DNA of 64,000 nucleotides. Source: Przewalskia tangutica (lineage: Eukaryota; Streptophyta; Magnoliopsida; Solanales; Solanaceae). The DNA lies in NCBI GenBank assembly GCA_029844215.1, contig CM056725.1, positions 56,085,609-56,149,608 of the forward strand, read 5' to 3'. Under the pieces are notes generated by a model, which was not told where the DNA came from, made no database searches, and worked only from the letters and a program-made list of their open reading frames with translations. Numbering within the stretch: position 1 is the stretch's first letter; the number at the start of each line of letters is the position of its first letter. The translations under genes and the position numbers were made by a program. This document shows, piece by piece, positions 43,027 through 53,719 of this stretch.

Positions 43027-43950
43027 CCTTCTAAGTCTCAAAACATACATGCGCCCGTATAGTCTTCACTACTATACTTACGAAAACAGTCATGCCGACC
43101 TGGTCATAACATAACACACGCGCAATTACTCAACTTCAAGTCCACGAGGAATCACCTCCATTTCTACAAAAGCTCCCACCCAAGGTCTAAAAGATACTCC
43201 ATTCGCACCTTTTCTTTACAAACGAAATGATCACTTCTATGTTCTTAACACATGCTCGCTTCTTCCCTTACTCGTCGTACTCTTCTCGAAAACTTGAACT
43301 CTTCTAGTATACGTACCATGCTTCAGTCATTACTTCAGTTTGTAAAATCTCTGGAGTCACTACCTCCAAACTTGGTCATCTTACTAGCCTCGATCTCTTT
43401 TAAGGCCACTCCCGGTCTTCACGATCCGATTCTGGTCGAACATATCCACGAACTCATACAACGGTCACCTAAACTTGGGCCTGACGCCCTCGCGACCCTA
43501 CCACCTGGCGGGACCACCCAGAACTGACCCCACCTTAATCCGGGCTACGGGTTGACCCGCAATACGTCCCCAACCCGACCCTCCGTCGTGCCGAACTCTC
43601 TTGTTTCCCGATCCGGAACAATCTTACCTATTCAAGTCGTGAAAGCTACCACTTTCATTTTAAACAACCTAAGAAATTTTCCCACAATTACTCCACGTAT
43701 ACTTATGCATTCCGGCAAAGATTAATCGTAAAGTCTTTTACTCAAGCCGGCCTTACATCTAAGGTCTCAACGTGTAATATTCTAAGGTTCATACCTTCCC
43801 TGTCCCCATACTTATTCTTTCAACTAACCATGTCTCTAAACCACAATATACACAATGCTATCTGTACATAGTACTCAACATATAATCATCATAATACGCA
43901 TGCTAATCTCTAGAGGGTTAAGGATATACCTGAAAAAACAAGAAAAAAAA
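43027..43950 (-). other. N3 conserved non-coding tail
   Basis: About 920 bp between gag and PPT, homologous to the N1 and N4 tails. It contains the hairpin 43548-43577. The strand opposite to gag carries an ORF at 43252-43527, whose later half (NLVILLASI to LPPGGTT) matches antisense ORFs in N4 and N1. No pol is present. Confidence 0.7.
43548..43577 (-). other. N3 tail hairpin
   Basis: On the minus strand CGGGTTGG (43577-43570) pairs with TCAACCCG (43555-43548), with one G-U where N1 has A-U and N4 has G-C: the intermediate state. Confidence 0.5.
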
Positions 43951-45262
43951 AATAAGCGGTTCAAAGGACCGCTAAAACTGGGAACTTCCACCGCGACCTC
44001 TGCCGTGGCCTGCCGGTGTATGAACATCCTCCCTAGCTATGGAAGGTGAAGAACCCGCAAATGATCTCGTAGTCTGTGCTATCCTACCCGGTGCTACCTG
44101 CAGTGGACGATCTCTGCCAAATGGCCCTGTTGGCGCCAAGAATAACAATCTCCCAAATTAGTACGACACTCTCCCTTATGAAGTTTTCCCTGATGGCCCA
44201 CCGAGACAAGGCGACCTTATCCGCGAGCACTCCTACTCCTTGAAAATCTGAAACACGGAAGCCACGACATGCTCTCACGAGCGTCCGAAGGTTCAGAAAG
44301 GCTGTGGAGGACCACTCTGTACTGGCGGAGGTACATAACTAGTCTGTTGCTGAGGCGGTCCGCCTCGAAAGTTACCAAAGGACCTGCTGTTACGCCTCTT
44401 CTGCGATCTTGGTCATTCCGTCGACCTCTCCGCTCCTCACACCCAAGTGCATAAGCCTGCATGCGGGCGATGTCCATGCCCGGCTGAAGAGCTACACCCG
44501 CGCAACTCTCTGCCAAATAATCATCGAGCCCTGTGACATAGCGGTGCACTCTGTCCTCCATACTGGCTACTAACGCGGGGACATACCGAGCCAATGAGTC
44601 GAACTCCACATTGTACTCCCGAGCAAATGCGCGCTCTGCCTCAACACTAAAAATCTGTCGGCGAGCCCTCGCAAATGCTGTGGAGGCAAGAAATGTGCAA
44701 GAAATACCTCGAGAACTTCGTTCCATACGGTGAAGTGCATGTTCTCCCGACGGCTCGCGAATAAAACGATCGGCTGCGGTGTCACGCAGCCGATGTGAAC
44801 CTAAGACCACCGACTCGGTCTCCGAAGCCTTGATCACTCTCATGATCGGCTAGCGCCGGATGAACTCCTGCGGATCATCCTCGAGCCTCGACAGTAGAAC
44901 TCTGGCGGGCGCAACTCGAAAGTCCGTAGCCTCAAACTATCCGATCTTGGGTGAACCATGGGTACTACTGGAACTGGAACTGCTGCATCCAGCCTATCCT
45001 CGTATGCGCCACGATCGACCGATGGCGGGCCATCTGTTTGTACCCAACTCCTCGCGGTGTGGGGTGGAGGTGCAAATCGTGGTCTCAGCAGCCACTGCTG
45101 CGGCTCTAAACTCTGCTGGGGCTGGCGGCGTCGCAAAACTCACCGTCTGAAGCACTATCTCAGGAAATGACCGGGCCTGCGCCCTCGTACTCCTCTGTAC
45201 CCTACTAGCAGCTCCCTCGGCTGCCTTGCCCATCTGGGCCCGGGTTGCACTGGCGGAGGCAT
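43951..45262 (-). pseudogene. N3 gag, broken
   Basis: Start codon at 45262-45260 (MPP), then early frameshifts. The next piece is 45233-44994 (MGKAAEGAASRVQRSTRAQ). A 208-residue open segment at 44843-44217 begins MRVIKASETESVVLGSHRLRD and includes REYNVEFDSLARYVPALVAS, VHRYVTGLDDYLAESCAG and MDIARMQAYALGCEERRG. The HFLPPQ part in its middle is scrambled by compensating indels. The knuckle region (about 44120-44150) keeps QQGHLA but lacks a clean CCHC. It ends with the RGRGGSSQF-like linker and a stop. Confidence 0.8.
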
Positions 45263-45371
45263 AACTGGTGAAAACGAAATACGTCAGAGGGGTCCAACTT
45301 ATAACACAACTCTAAGGCACGATCTCAGAATGAGAAGAATGGAAACCAATCCTAAATGTCCTGCAGCCTCC

Positions 45372-45407
45372 TGATTATAAATGTGGTGCACAACACATCG
45401 ATAATCA
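45372..45407 (-). other. N3 leader stem-loop with GTGCAC loop
   Basis: TGATTAT (45372-45378) and ATAATCA (45401-45407), with GTGCAC at 45386-45391 in the loop. Confidence 0.55.
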
Positions 45408-45451
45408 AGACTCTACTGAACACGGTGCGTAGACACTTTCAGAGATTAATC

Positions 45452-45462
45452 GCTCGATACCA
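45452..45462 (-). other. N3 primer binding site
   Basis: TGGTATCGAGC on the minus strand, one base short of the canonical site, at the CAG. Confidence 0.8.
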
Positions 45463-45466
45463 CTTT

Positions 45467-48400
45467 TGTCACGACCCGATCCGGGCGTGGTAGTGTCTTA
45501 CCCCGGGCACCCTAGTGATACAACATCAGAGAAAATCGGCGGAAATAAAAACTTTAAACATGAAACAAGAGATATGAATATAAAACAGACCAACCAACCA
45601 GTTACCTTTTTGTATAAATAACTAAAACTTGAACAGTTACATCCTTACAACCCTGCCCACAACAGTACTACAGACCTCTACGAGTTTTTATACAACATGA
45701 CGGGACAGGGCCCCGCCATACCACGAATGTACAAGTACCTACAGTGATGGAGGACTATACCAAAAGATAAGCCTCGAGAAGCGGAGCTTCCCAATCTGTT
45801 GAATCGTGATCCTATGAGCGAGGATCAACAATCGTGTACCTCTACATGCGGCGTGAAGCACGGCCCCGAAGGAGGTCGATTAACAGTACCAAGTATGTGG
45901 CGAAATCACTGTAAATGAAATCATAGTAGTCTATATAAAGCGGGAGACATGTATGATAGCAAACTACGATCCACAATAAATAAGCGTCGTGTCAAGTCGA
46001 GGACTCGCCCTCAAAGTCATCACTCAAATATAACTATGGGTCTCACGCCCACAACATCAATCATGCCCGTGGAATACCTTCCTCACTACCGGCAGTCTAT
46101 GATATAATAACACCAAGGATTACATATGAACACCAAGTCCTACCTGAGTCATAAAACCGTGCGGGGCAAGTCTGAGGCTAACTACGGATACCAAAGCGCG
46201 TCATCAACCGGCCAGGGCAAGTACGAAGTCAACTACGGATATCAAAGACGTACTAACAATACTATACAACCAAACCACGAAGGCGACGCAGGGCAAGTCT
46301 GGCCGACTACAGTACCAAGGCGTGTCACGTGTTGGCCGGGAGCAAGTCTGAGGATAACTACGGATACCAGCGTATCACGAGACTTCTCCACTAAACTTAA
46401 CGGGGCAAGTCACGAAGGCTAACTACCGGTACGAGGCGAATCAGCCACGAGGCGGGCAAGTCTGGCCGACCACGGATACCAAGGCGAATCGGTAAAACCT
46501 CATGGAGAGCTAGTCCATGGAATAACACTATCAGCGAGGCGTGCGGTGGAATTCTCCGTCACTGCCGTGCGTCAAGTAATATCATAACAAATCAGCCGGC
46601 CCTCCATTGAGAGACGCGGTGGTATAGAAATACAATACTAGCACGACAAGGCTATCATACGCAAACATAGGCAAGTCACACACAACTCAAGGTACTTTCA
46701 TTTTATGCCAACGTCCAGGTTTTAACCCCAAAGTACTACGTACGTTAAATTCTTTTTAAAAGATCCATTTCTTTTACAAAGGTCACCCGATGCCTGTATT
46801 ATAAAAAATAGAGTGACTAACATTTTAGTAAACCAAAACAACTTCCATACTGTCCTTTTTAAACCAAAACACTTCTCCTTTTAAAATCAAGTTACAACAT
46901 TCTTTTCCAAAGTTCGAGTTTGCCTAATTTCAAATATTCACGTCTCTTATTTTCGAAAGATTTCATAGTTTATAGTCTTAATCAAATAACGTACTCTCTT
47001 TTAAAACAATAAGCCTTATGTGTGAGTAGGTTATTCTTGTTTATAACAATCTTATAAAAGCAGCCATGGTCTAGGAAATGTAATACAATTTTGTCTTATC
47101 TTAGCTTCTATGCAGATGGAGGTTTCTACTGGTTTTAATAATACTTAATTATTCAATACATTTCCCTTTATTAGTGCTGCAGTGGTTTGTTCGATACTTA
47201 ATCTGATTTCCGAAATCAGTAAAACATTATTCCTTTTAAAAACCAAGTACTCATTACTCACGAATGAGGTTTCACACTTTTTAACAAAATTCATATTAAT
47301 TCAATTAAGTCAAGTCTCTTATCTTTTAAGATCAAGTCTCTTAACTTCTAAAATCAATAAACCATTCTTTTTATCTCTCTTAAGTCGTTATACCTAACTT
47401 CCCATAAAGCTAGTATAACTCTTAAGCTTTCAAAACCAAGTATTACTCTTCTTTCAAAAACGATTCTTAATTCTTTTGAAATACTTCAAGATACTTATTA
47501 TTTAAAACTCAAGTCAAAAGACATCGGAGTAAAACCACGTTCGATTAACACACGTCGTCTGGTACTATATATATTCTTTTAAAATATCATGCTCAAGAGG
47601 ATAGGAAGAATCACATACCTCGCGACGATTATCGACTATTAGCAAAGCGCTCACCGCTATAACGGCTAGCCTTGTCCACCTTTCAAGTAGAACACGCTAC
47701 TCGCGATCTTGACCTATACAGGTTATACAAGTCTATCAATGTCTAGACTACTCTGAGAATAAATCTAGATACAAGATTCTACAGAAAATTGGCGAGACTT
47801 CCCTACGTCAAACTTCACAAGTCTCAGTAAATCTGATCCTATGTAAATCTGATTCAATTCCCTTCTTATATACCTTCCTTGTATATAACTTATACTTAAT
47901 TCTTATACTTCAACAGTATGTAAACTCTAATTACAATAGAAGGTCAAGAGTATTTACCTCGATAAGCCCAAAATTATCCAAGTTTAAATGTCGATCCTTA
48001 GCAACGTTTAGCTCCTACTTTGGGCGCTCCAACCCACTCCAAACAACCATTAGAAGTTCCCAAACAACTTCTACTTAGCACTTCAACCAACTATGAAGAT
48101 TTTCCTTAGGGTTTCGTTTTGAGACTAAAAGGACATAAGGTAGTATTTCTGGGCTCTACGTATAGAGGTAACTTTGGAATACTACAAGGTATAAGGCTAA
48201 GATATTTTGAAATAGTAACAATACTTGGAGAATACTTTTCTACCAAGGGGGGGGGGTGTATTTTATGAGAACAACTCAAGGTAGGGGGGGTACCCTCGGC
48301 TAGCGCCACTAGGAAGGGGGGGTACCTCTCGGCCAAAGGCCTCACAAAGGGGGAGGGGGCGGCTCTTTGGACGAGAGCCTGAAGGGGAGGAGGATTTTCA

Positions 48401-48866
48401 AGACTTAGAAAGGTGTGGAGTGGATGAAGAAGTCTTCAACTAAGGGGGGTATTTATAGGGAAACCAATGGACAAGATCAAGACAAGTGGGGGGCAAGTGG
48501 AGGGTGAGGATTTGCCCAAGTGCCCCCTAGCCATCTAATCCACAATTCACTCCAAACATTGACCCATGGTTTAGGCCACAAAACATGCCACGAAATGGGC
48601 ACCCAATCGGCCACCACAAACCGCCAACTTGAGGGTGACAAGTGTCGCCCTCTCGTTGGTCCAAAATATTCCATCTCTCGGAAAAATCCGCAAAAATTAT
48701 AAATGACATAGCCGCAATTTTCCCTTCGCAAAGTTCGGAAAACGTTTCGTCGAAAAACAATTCGTTTCGTGGGTTGTGCACAAATTTTCGTCCTATGCCT
48801 AACTTAAGGCTTAGACTTTTGTACGTACGTCCTCACGTACATCCTCTGAAAATACGGGGTATAACA
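45467..48866 (-). repeat. N3 5' LTR (right)
   Basis: 3400 bp. Tandem core array at about 46163-46495; on the minus strand TATA at 48457-48450 and the donor-like GAG|GTAA junction between 47958 and 47957. Long A/T-rich stretches match the left copy closely. It ends GGGGTATAACA, then TCCTA and A2 protease. Confidence 0.93.
48450..48457 (-). promoter_or_regulatory. TATA box of N3 5' LTR
   Basis: TATAAATA on the minus strand; the other copy is at 42575-42582. Confidence 0.7.
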
Positions 48867-49242
48867 TCCTATGTGTCCCCTCTTATTGCTGGTAGAATCG
48901 GGATAGAGCCGGTCTCGATAGAGCATTTTGAGGTAGCTACGCTAGTGGGTGATTTGGTGTTAGCTGAGCGTGTATACAAAGGTTGCACGGTGTTTATTTA
49001 CAGTCGTTAGACCCTAGCAGACTTGATAGAGTTAGAGATGACAAATTTTGACGTCATTATGGGTATGGACTGGTTGGCTTCTTGTTATGCCAACGTTGAC
49101 TGTAGAAACAGGTTGGTTCGATTCCAGTTTCCTGGTGAGCCAGTTATCGAGTGGAAGGGCAACACATCGTCGCCGAGGGGTAGGTTTATTTCTTACCTCA
49201 AGGCTAGGAAGATGGTGCAGAAAGGGTACATCTATCATCTGA
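48867..49242 (+). pseudogene. A2 protease, main fragment
   Basis: Resumes at SYVSPLIAGRIGIEP, has a TAG after VFIYSR where A1 has CAG, then FDVIMGMDWLASCYANVD and FQFPGEPVIEWKG. The catalytic Asp is in the piece before N2, so the domain is in three parts. Confidence 0.87.
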
Positions 49243-50690
49243 TTCGGGTATTGATACAGAGGCTGAGGTGCCAGCTCTTCAGTCAGTTTCGGTGGTTAGA
49301 GAGTTTCCAGATGTATTCCCAGACGATCTCCCGGGTATCCCTCCTGAGAGGGAGATTGAGTTTTGTATTGATATGTTGCCAGACACTCGACCTATATCTA
49401 TTTCGCTGTACAGGATGGCACCTGCTGAGTTGAGGGAGTTGAAGGACCAACTGAAAGATTTGCTGGAAAAAAGCTTTATCAGGCCTAGTGTTTCTCCCTG
49501 GGGAGCGCCGGTTTTGTTTGTAAAGAAGAAGGATGGGACGCTGCGTATGTGTGTTGATTACAGACTGCTGAATAAGGTAACCATCAAGAACAGATACCCC
49601 CTCTCCAGGATTGATGATTTGTTTGACTAGTTGCAGGGTGTGAGGTGTTTCTCCAAGATAGAGCTGCGGTCTGGTTATCATCAGGTGCGAGTTAGAGAGG
49701 CAGATATCCCAAAGACTGCATTCAGGACCCGGTATGGGCACTATGAGTTCAGGGTGATGTCTTTCGGTTTGACCAACGGTCCATCGGTATTTATGGATTT
49801 GATGAACCGGGTGTTCATGCCATTTTTGGATACTTTTGTTATAGTATTCATTGATGACATCCTGGTTTATTCGCGTACAGAGCAGGAGCATGCAGATCAC
49901 TTGAGGACGGTACTTGTGGTCCTCCGGAGCTGGCAGTTGTTCGCCAAGTTAACCAAGTGTGAGTTTTGGTTGGCCTCAGTGGCATTCTTGGGGCACATTA
50001 TTGGGGCTGACGGTTTTCAGGTTGATACGGCAAAGATTGAGGTGGTCAAGTCTTGGCCGAGACCTACTACTCCGACGGAGGTGCGTAGTTTCTTAGGGCT
50101 GGCAGGTTATTATCGTAGGTTTGTGGAGCAGTTTGCTTCGATATCAGCACCGTTGACTAGGCTGACTCAGAAAGCAGCTAAGTTCCAGTGGACATAAGCT
50201 TGTGAAAAGGGCTTCCATTTACTGAAGGAAAAGTTGACGACGACTCCAGTTCTTACTTTTCCCGAGGGGTTAGAGGGCTACGTGATTTATTGTGATGCCT
50301 CGAGTATCGGGCTAGGGTGCGTATTGATGCAGCACGACAAGGTAGCCTATGCTTCCCGGTAGCTAAGGAAGCATGAGAGGAATTACCCTACTCACCACTT
50401 ATAGTTGGCCGCAGTTATTCATGCCTTGAAGATTTGGAGACATTATTTATACGGGGTTCATGTGGATATTTATACAGACCACAAGAGCCTCCAGTACATC
50501 TTCAGGCAGAGGGAGCTGAACTTGCGGCAGCGACGGTGGTTAGAGTTATTCAAGGATTATGATGTTGATATTCTATACCATCCGGGAAAAGCCAACGTGG
50601 TTGCAGATGCTTTGAGTCGTCGATCGATAGAGTGCATCGGAGTGCGGCACGGTGGGCGGACATGGTCCGTCAGATCCATCAGCTAGCGAG
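49243..50690 (+). pseudogene. A2 reverse transcriptase and RNase H
   Basis: RT is open at 49268-49630 (DLPGIPPEREIEF, SPWGAPVLFVKKKDG, CVDYRLLNKV) and ends at a TAG where A1 has CAG. It reopens at 49631-50197 with SKIELRSGYHQVR, the catalytic FIDD (49847-49858) in the normal FIDDILVYS context, and an undamaged FLGLAGYYRRFVEQF thumb. A TAA replaces GAA at the RT/RNase H join. RNase H has TAG stops near 50360 and 50402 and is open from 50405 (YTDHKSLQYIF, GKANVVADALSRR). Few indels are present; most lesions are single base changes. Confidence 0.9.
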
Positions 50691-52074
50691 CCTTGGGGTT
50701 CGATTGGTCGATACCGATGATAGTGGGGTACGGGTTCGTGAGATTGCCGAGTCATCCATTGTTGATGAGGTGAAGAGGTGACAATATGAGGACCCATTTA
50801 TGATACGGTATCGAGATACGACTCTTCGAGAGAAGAAGAGTCTGTTTGAGGTAGCGCCTGATGGGGTGCTAAGATTTGAGGGCTGATTGTATGTTCCCGA
50901 TGTTGCAGGACTTCGTCGTGATTAGGAGGCACACAGTGCTCGTTACTCTATTCATCCGGGGTCGACTAAGATGTACCATGACCTCAGATGTATGTATTGG
51001 TGGGATGGCCTGAAGAGGGACGTGGCAGGTTTTGTTGCTCAGTGTCCTAATTGTCAGCAGGTCAAGGTTGAGCACCAGAAGCCCGGTGGGCTATTGTAGG
51101 CTATTGATATTCCGACATGGAAGTGGGTGGTGATCAATATGGATTTTGTTACAGGGTTACCTCATACTCAGAGGAAGTGTGATTCAATCTAGGTTATTGT
51201 CGACAGGCTGACGAAATCAGCCCACTTTCTTCCAGTCAGGACTATGTATTCGGCTGAGGATTATGCCAGATTGTATATCAGGGAGATTGTGAGACTGCAT
51301 GGAGTCCCTATATCGATTATATCAGACAGAGGAGCCCAGTTTATGGCTAACTTCTGGAGGTCTTTCCAGAAGGGGTTAGGGACACATGTGAGTCTCGATC
51401 GCGTTTCATCCTCGGGCCAAGCGGGCATGCAGAGCGTACTATGCGAGACACGAGGATATCTTTGCGAACTGTGTTATTAATTTTAGGGGTAGCTGGGAGG
51501 ATCATTTGCCTCTTGTAGAGTTTGCTTATAACAACATCTACCATTCTAGCATTCAGATGGCGCCATATTAGGCTTTGTATGGGCGGAAGTGTAGGTCGCC
51601 GATTGGTTGGTTCGACGTGGGCGAGGTTCAGTTGGTTGGCCCAGACTTGATTCAGCAGGCTGTGGATAAGGTGGAACTTATCCAGGAGAGACTGTTATCA
51701 TCTCAGAGTCGGCAGAAGTCTTATGCGGATAATCGACGTCGACATTTGGAGTTTCAGGTAGACGATTGGGTCTTCTTGAAGGTATCACCCATGAAGGGTG
51801 TAATGAGGTTCGAAAAAAAGGGAAAACTTAGCCCAAGGTACATTAGGCCTTACCAGATCATCCGTAGAGAAGGCAATGTTGCCTATGAGTTGGATCTGCC
51901 ATCGGATTTAGAGGCGGTACATCCGATCTTCTATGTTTCTATGTTACGGAAGTGTATCAGAGACCCATCAAGAGTTTTCCCAGCTAGCGAGGTTCAGGTG
52001 ACAGAGGGTTTATCGTATAAGGAGAGTCCCATAGCGATACTCGATTTCCAGGTCAGGCGACTGCGGACCAACGA
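50691..52074 (+). pseudogene. A2 integrase, truncated before the chromodomain
   Basis: The zinc domain has its His pair and QCPNCQQ Cys pair uninterrupted, unlike A1. First Asp (NMDFVTGLP) at 51142-51144, second Asp (ISDRGAQ) at 51325-51327, third residue in AERT near 51432-51434 with indels around it. Stops occur near 50780, 50885, 51098 and 51190 and at 51569-51571, mostly CAG/CGA/TGG/GAG changed to a stop. From 51575 the C-terminal part is open through the GPY/F region (KLSPRYIRPYQIIRR) to ILDFQVRRLRTND, then runs without a gap into LTR sequence at 52075. Confidence 0.88.
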
Positions 52075-52424
52075 TTTTACACCCCGTATTTACAGGACAT
52101 GTTTTAAGAACGTATGTAAGAACTCACAAGTGTTGAGAATTGAGACTTGTAAAAATTTATCGGAATTATGAAATTGTCGGAAAATGAATATTGTGACGAA
52201 TGGGAGGGCGACACGTGTCACCCCCCCTTATAGTTGCCTTGGACGAAATATTTCATGGCCAAAATGGTCATTGACCATAGTCTTAGGATGACAAGTCTTG
52301 CAAGTTGTGAGCTTGAGAGAATTGACTAAGTCAAAGGGGTCCACAAACTCTTGATATTTAATAAGACCTCATCCAAGCCACCCATTTGTTTACATCTTGA
52401 CCCTCCATTGTGCTATATAATACT
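52075..52424 (+). repeat. A2 right LTR, first 350 bp
   Basis: TTTTACACCCCGTATTTACAGG matches the A LTR start with two changes in the terminal TGTTATA. The palindrome at 52206-52223 has a CACGTG centre. CTATATAA at 52413-52420 is a likely TATA box. N4 starts at 52425, so the rest of this LTR lies beyond N4. Confidence 0.85.
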
Positions 52425-52638
52425 TGTTATACCCCGTATTTCCAGAGTATGTACGTAAGGGCGTACGTATAAAAATTTAAGCCTTAAAGTTAGGCTAAGT
52501 TCGAAATTTAGGCACAAGTGCCGAAAAGAGTCGTTTTCCGACGAAACGTTTCCACAGCTTACGTAGGGAAAATTCCGGCTATGTCATTTATAATTTTTGC
52601 AGATTTTTCCGAGAGACGAAACATTTTGGACCAACGGA

Positions 52639-52658
52639 AGGGTGACATGTGTCACCCT
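52639..52658. promoter_or_regulatory. U3 palindrome of N4 5' LTR
   Basis: AGGGTGACA-TG-TGTCACCCT, perfect 9-bp arms, about 200 bp before the TATA box; also in the 3' LTR at about 63499-63518. Confidence 0.6.
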
Positions 52659-52853
52659 CACATTGGAAGGAAGTGGACGGCCAAAGGGGAATAGTTGGCA
52701 CGTTGTTTGTGCAAAAATTGTGGTCAAGGGTTACGTAGGATATTTTGTGTAGTTGATGAGCAAGTGGGACCCACAAACACATGGCTTCATCTTGACCTTA
52801 CACTTGCCTTACACTTGGATAGATCTTGGCCATTGGTTGGCCATTTCTTGACC

Positions 52854-52861
52854 TATAAATA
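52854..52861 (+). promoter_or_regulatory. TATA box of N4 5' LTR
   Basis: TATAAATA followed by CCCC; the second copy is at 63713-63720. Confidence 0.7.
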
Positions 52862-53719
52862 CCCCTCCCTTGTGGAAGACTTCTTCATCCTAAATTTTTC
52901 TAAGTCTTGAAATCCTCCTCTCCCCCCCTTTGTGAGCTTCTCGTCCTAGCCTTCCCCCTCCCCCTTAGTTGGGCCTTGTGGCCGAGAGGGTGCCCACCCC
53001 CCTTCCTAGGGGTGCTAAGCCGAGGGGTACCCCCCCTTGCCTTGTATGGTTCTCGTATAATACCCCTTTTGTGGTATAGAAATACTCTCCAAGTATTGTT
53101 ATAATGCCCAAAATACTTTAGCCCAAATACCTTGTAGTATTTCCAAAGTACCCTCTATACGATAAGCCCGGAAAATACTATTATACTTTCCTTTAGCCAC
53201 TAAACGAAACCCTAAGGAAACCTTCATAGTCGGTTGAAGTGCTAAGTAGAAGTTGGTTAGAACTTCTGGGGTTGGTTGGAGGCGGTCGGAGCGCGGAGTA
53301 GGAGCTAAACCTTGCTCAGGATCGACATTTAAACTCGGATAATTTTGGGCTTATCGAGGTAAACACTCTTGACCTTCTATTGTAATTGGAAATTACATGT
53401 TGTTGGAATATATAGTTGAAGTATACTATATATGGAATTGAACATAGTTGTGCGGCAATGTCTTTTGACTTAAGCCTGAATAATACTTACGGCAATGTCT
53501 TGCGACTTAAGCCTGAATTTAAATAAGAGAACTAAACTGTAATTACATAGTATTCTGATGAGACTTGTGTAGCATTCATGTGTAGTAGAGTTTTACAAGT
53601 CCGGTTTGCCGTGTAAACCCCCCCCCCCCCGGTTGGCTTGGTAGCCGGCCTCTATAGAGGAGGAGCTTTCCGCTGTTGCGGAGGTGTCTTGAATTTTCTC
53701 GTAGAATATTCTACATTGA

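Larger units (their letters stand above)
39581..48866 (-). mobile_element. N3: gag-only element (minus strand) in A2 protease
   Basis: LTRs of 3411 bp (left, 3') and 3400 bp (right, 5') around a 2475-bp body. The target duplication TCCTA is perfect (39576-39580 and 48867-48871). The body has a gag with a long open capsid segment, a conserved tail with no integrase relic, both hairpins, a polypurine tract and a PBS. LTR and tail are closest to N4 and N1. Confidence 0.93.
28492..52424 (+). mobile_element. A2: second unit of the A tandem, interrupted by N2 and N3
   Basis: Body of the same family as A1, starting right after the shared LTR with its own PBS and gag. It is split at 30041 by N2, continues for 19 bp (39562-39580), is split by N3, and resumes at 48867. 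Integrase runs to 52074, then drops straight into an LTR start at 52075, with about 290 bp (chromodomain, 3' UTR, polypurine tract) missing compared with A1. The LTR is cut at 52424 by N4. Several C-to-T-type stops mark it as old. Confidence 0.9.
52425..53719 (+). repeat. N4 5' LTR, first part
   Basis: U3 palindrome at 52639-52658, TATA at 52854-52861, pyrimidine-rich leader 52910-53050, donor-like GAG|GTAAAC junction at 53358/53359, then two copies of a word with CGGCAATGTCTTTTGACTTA (53450-53520). N5 interrupts after ATTGA. Confidence 0.92.
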
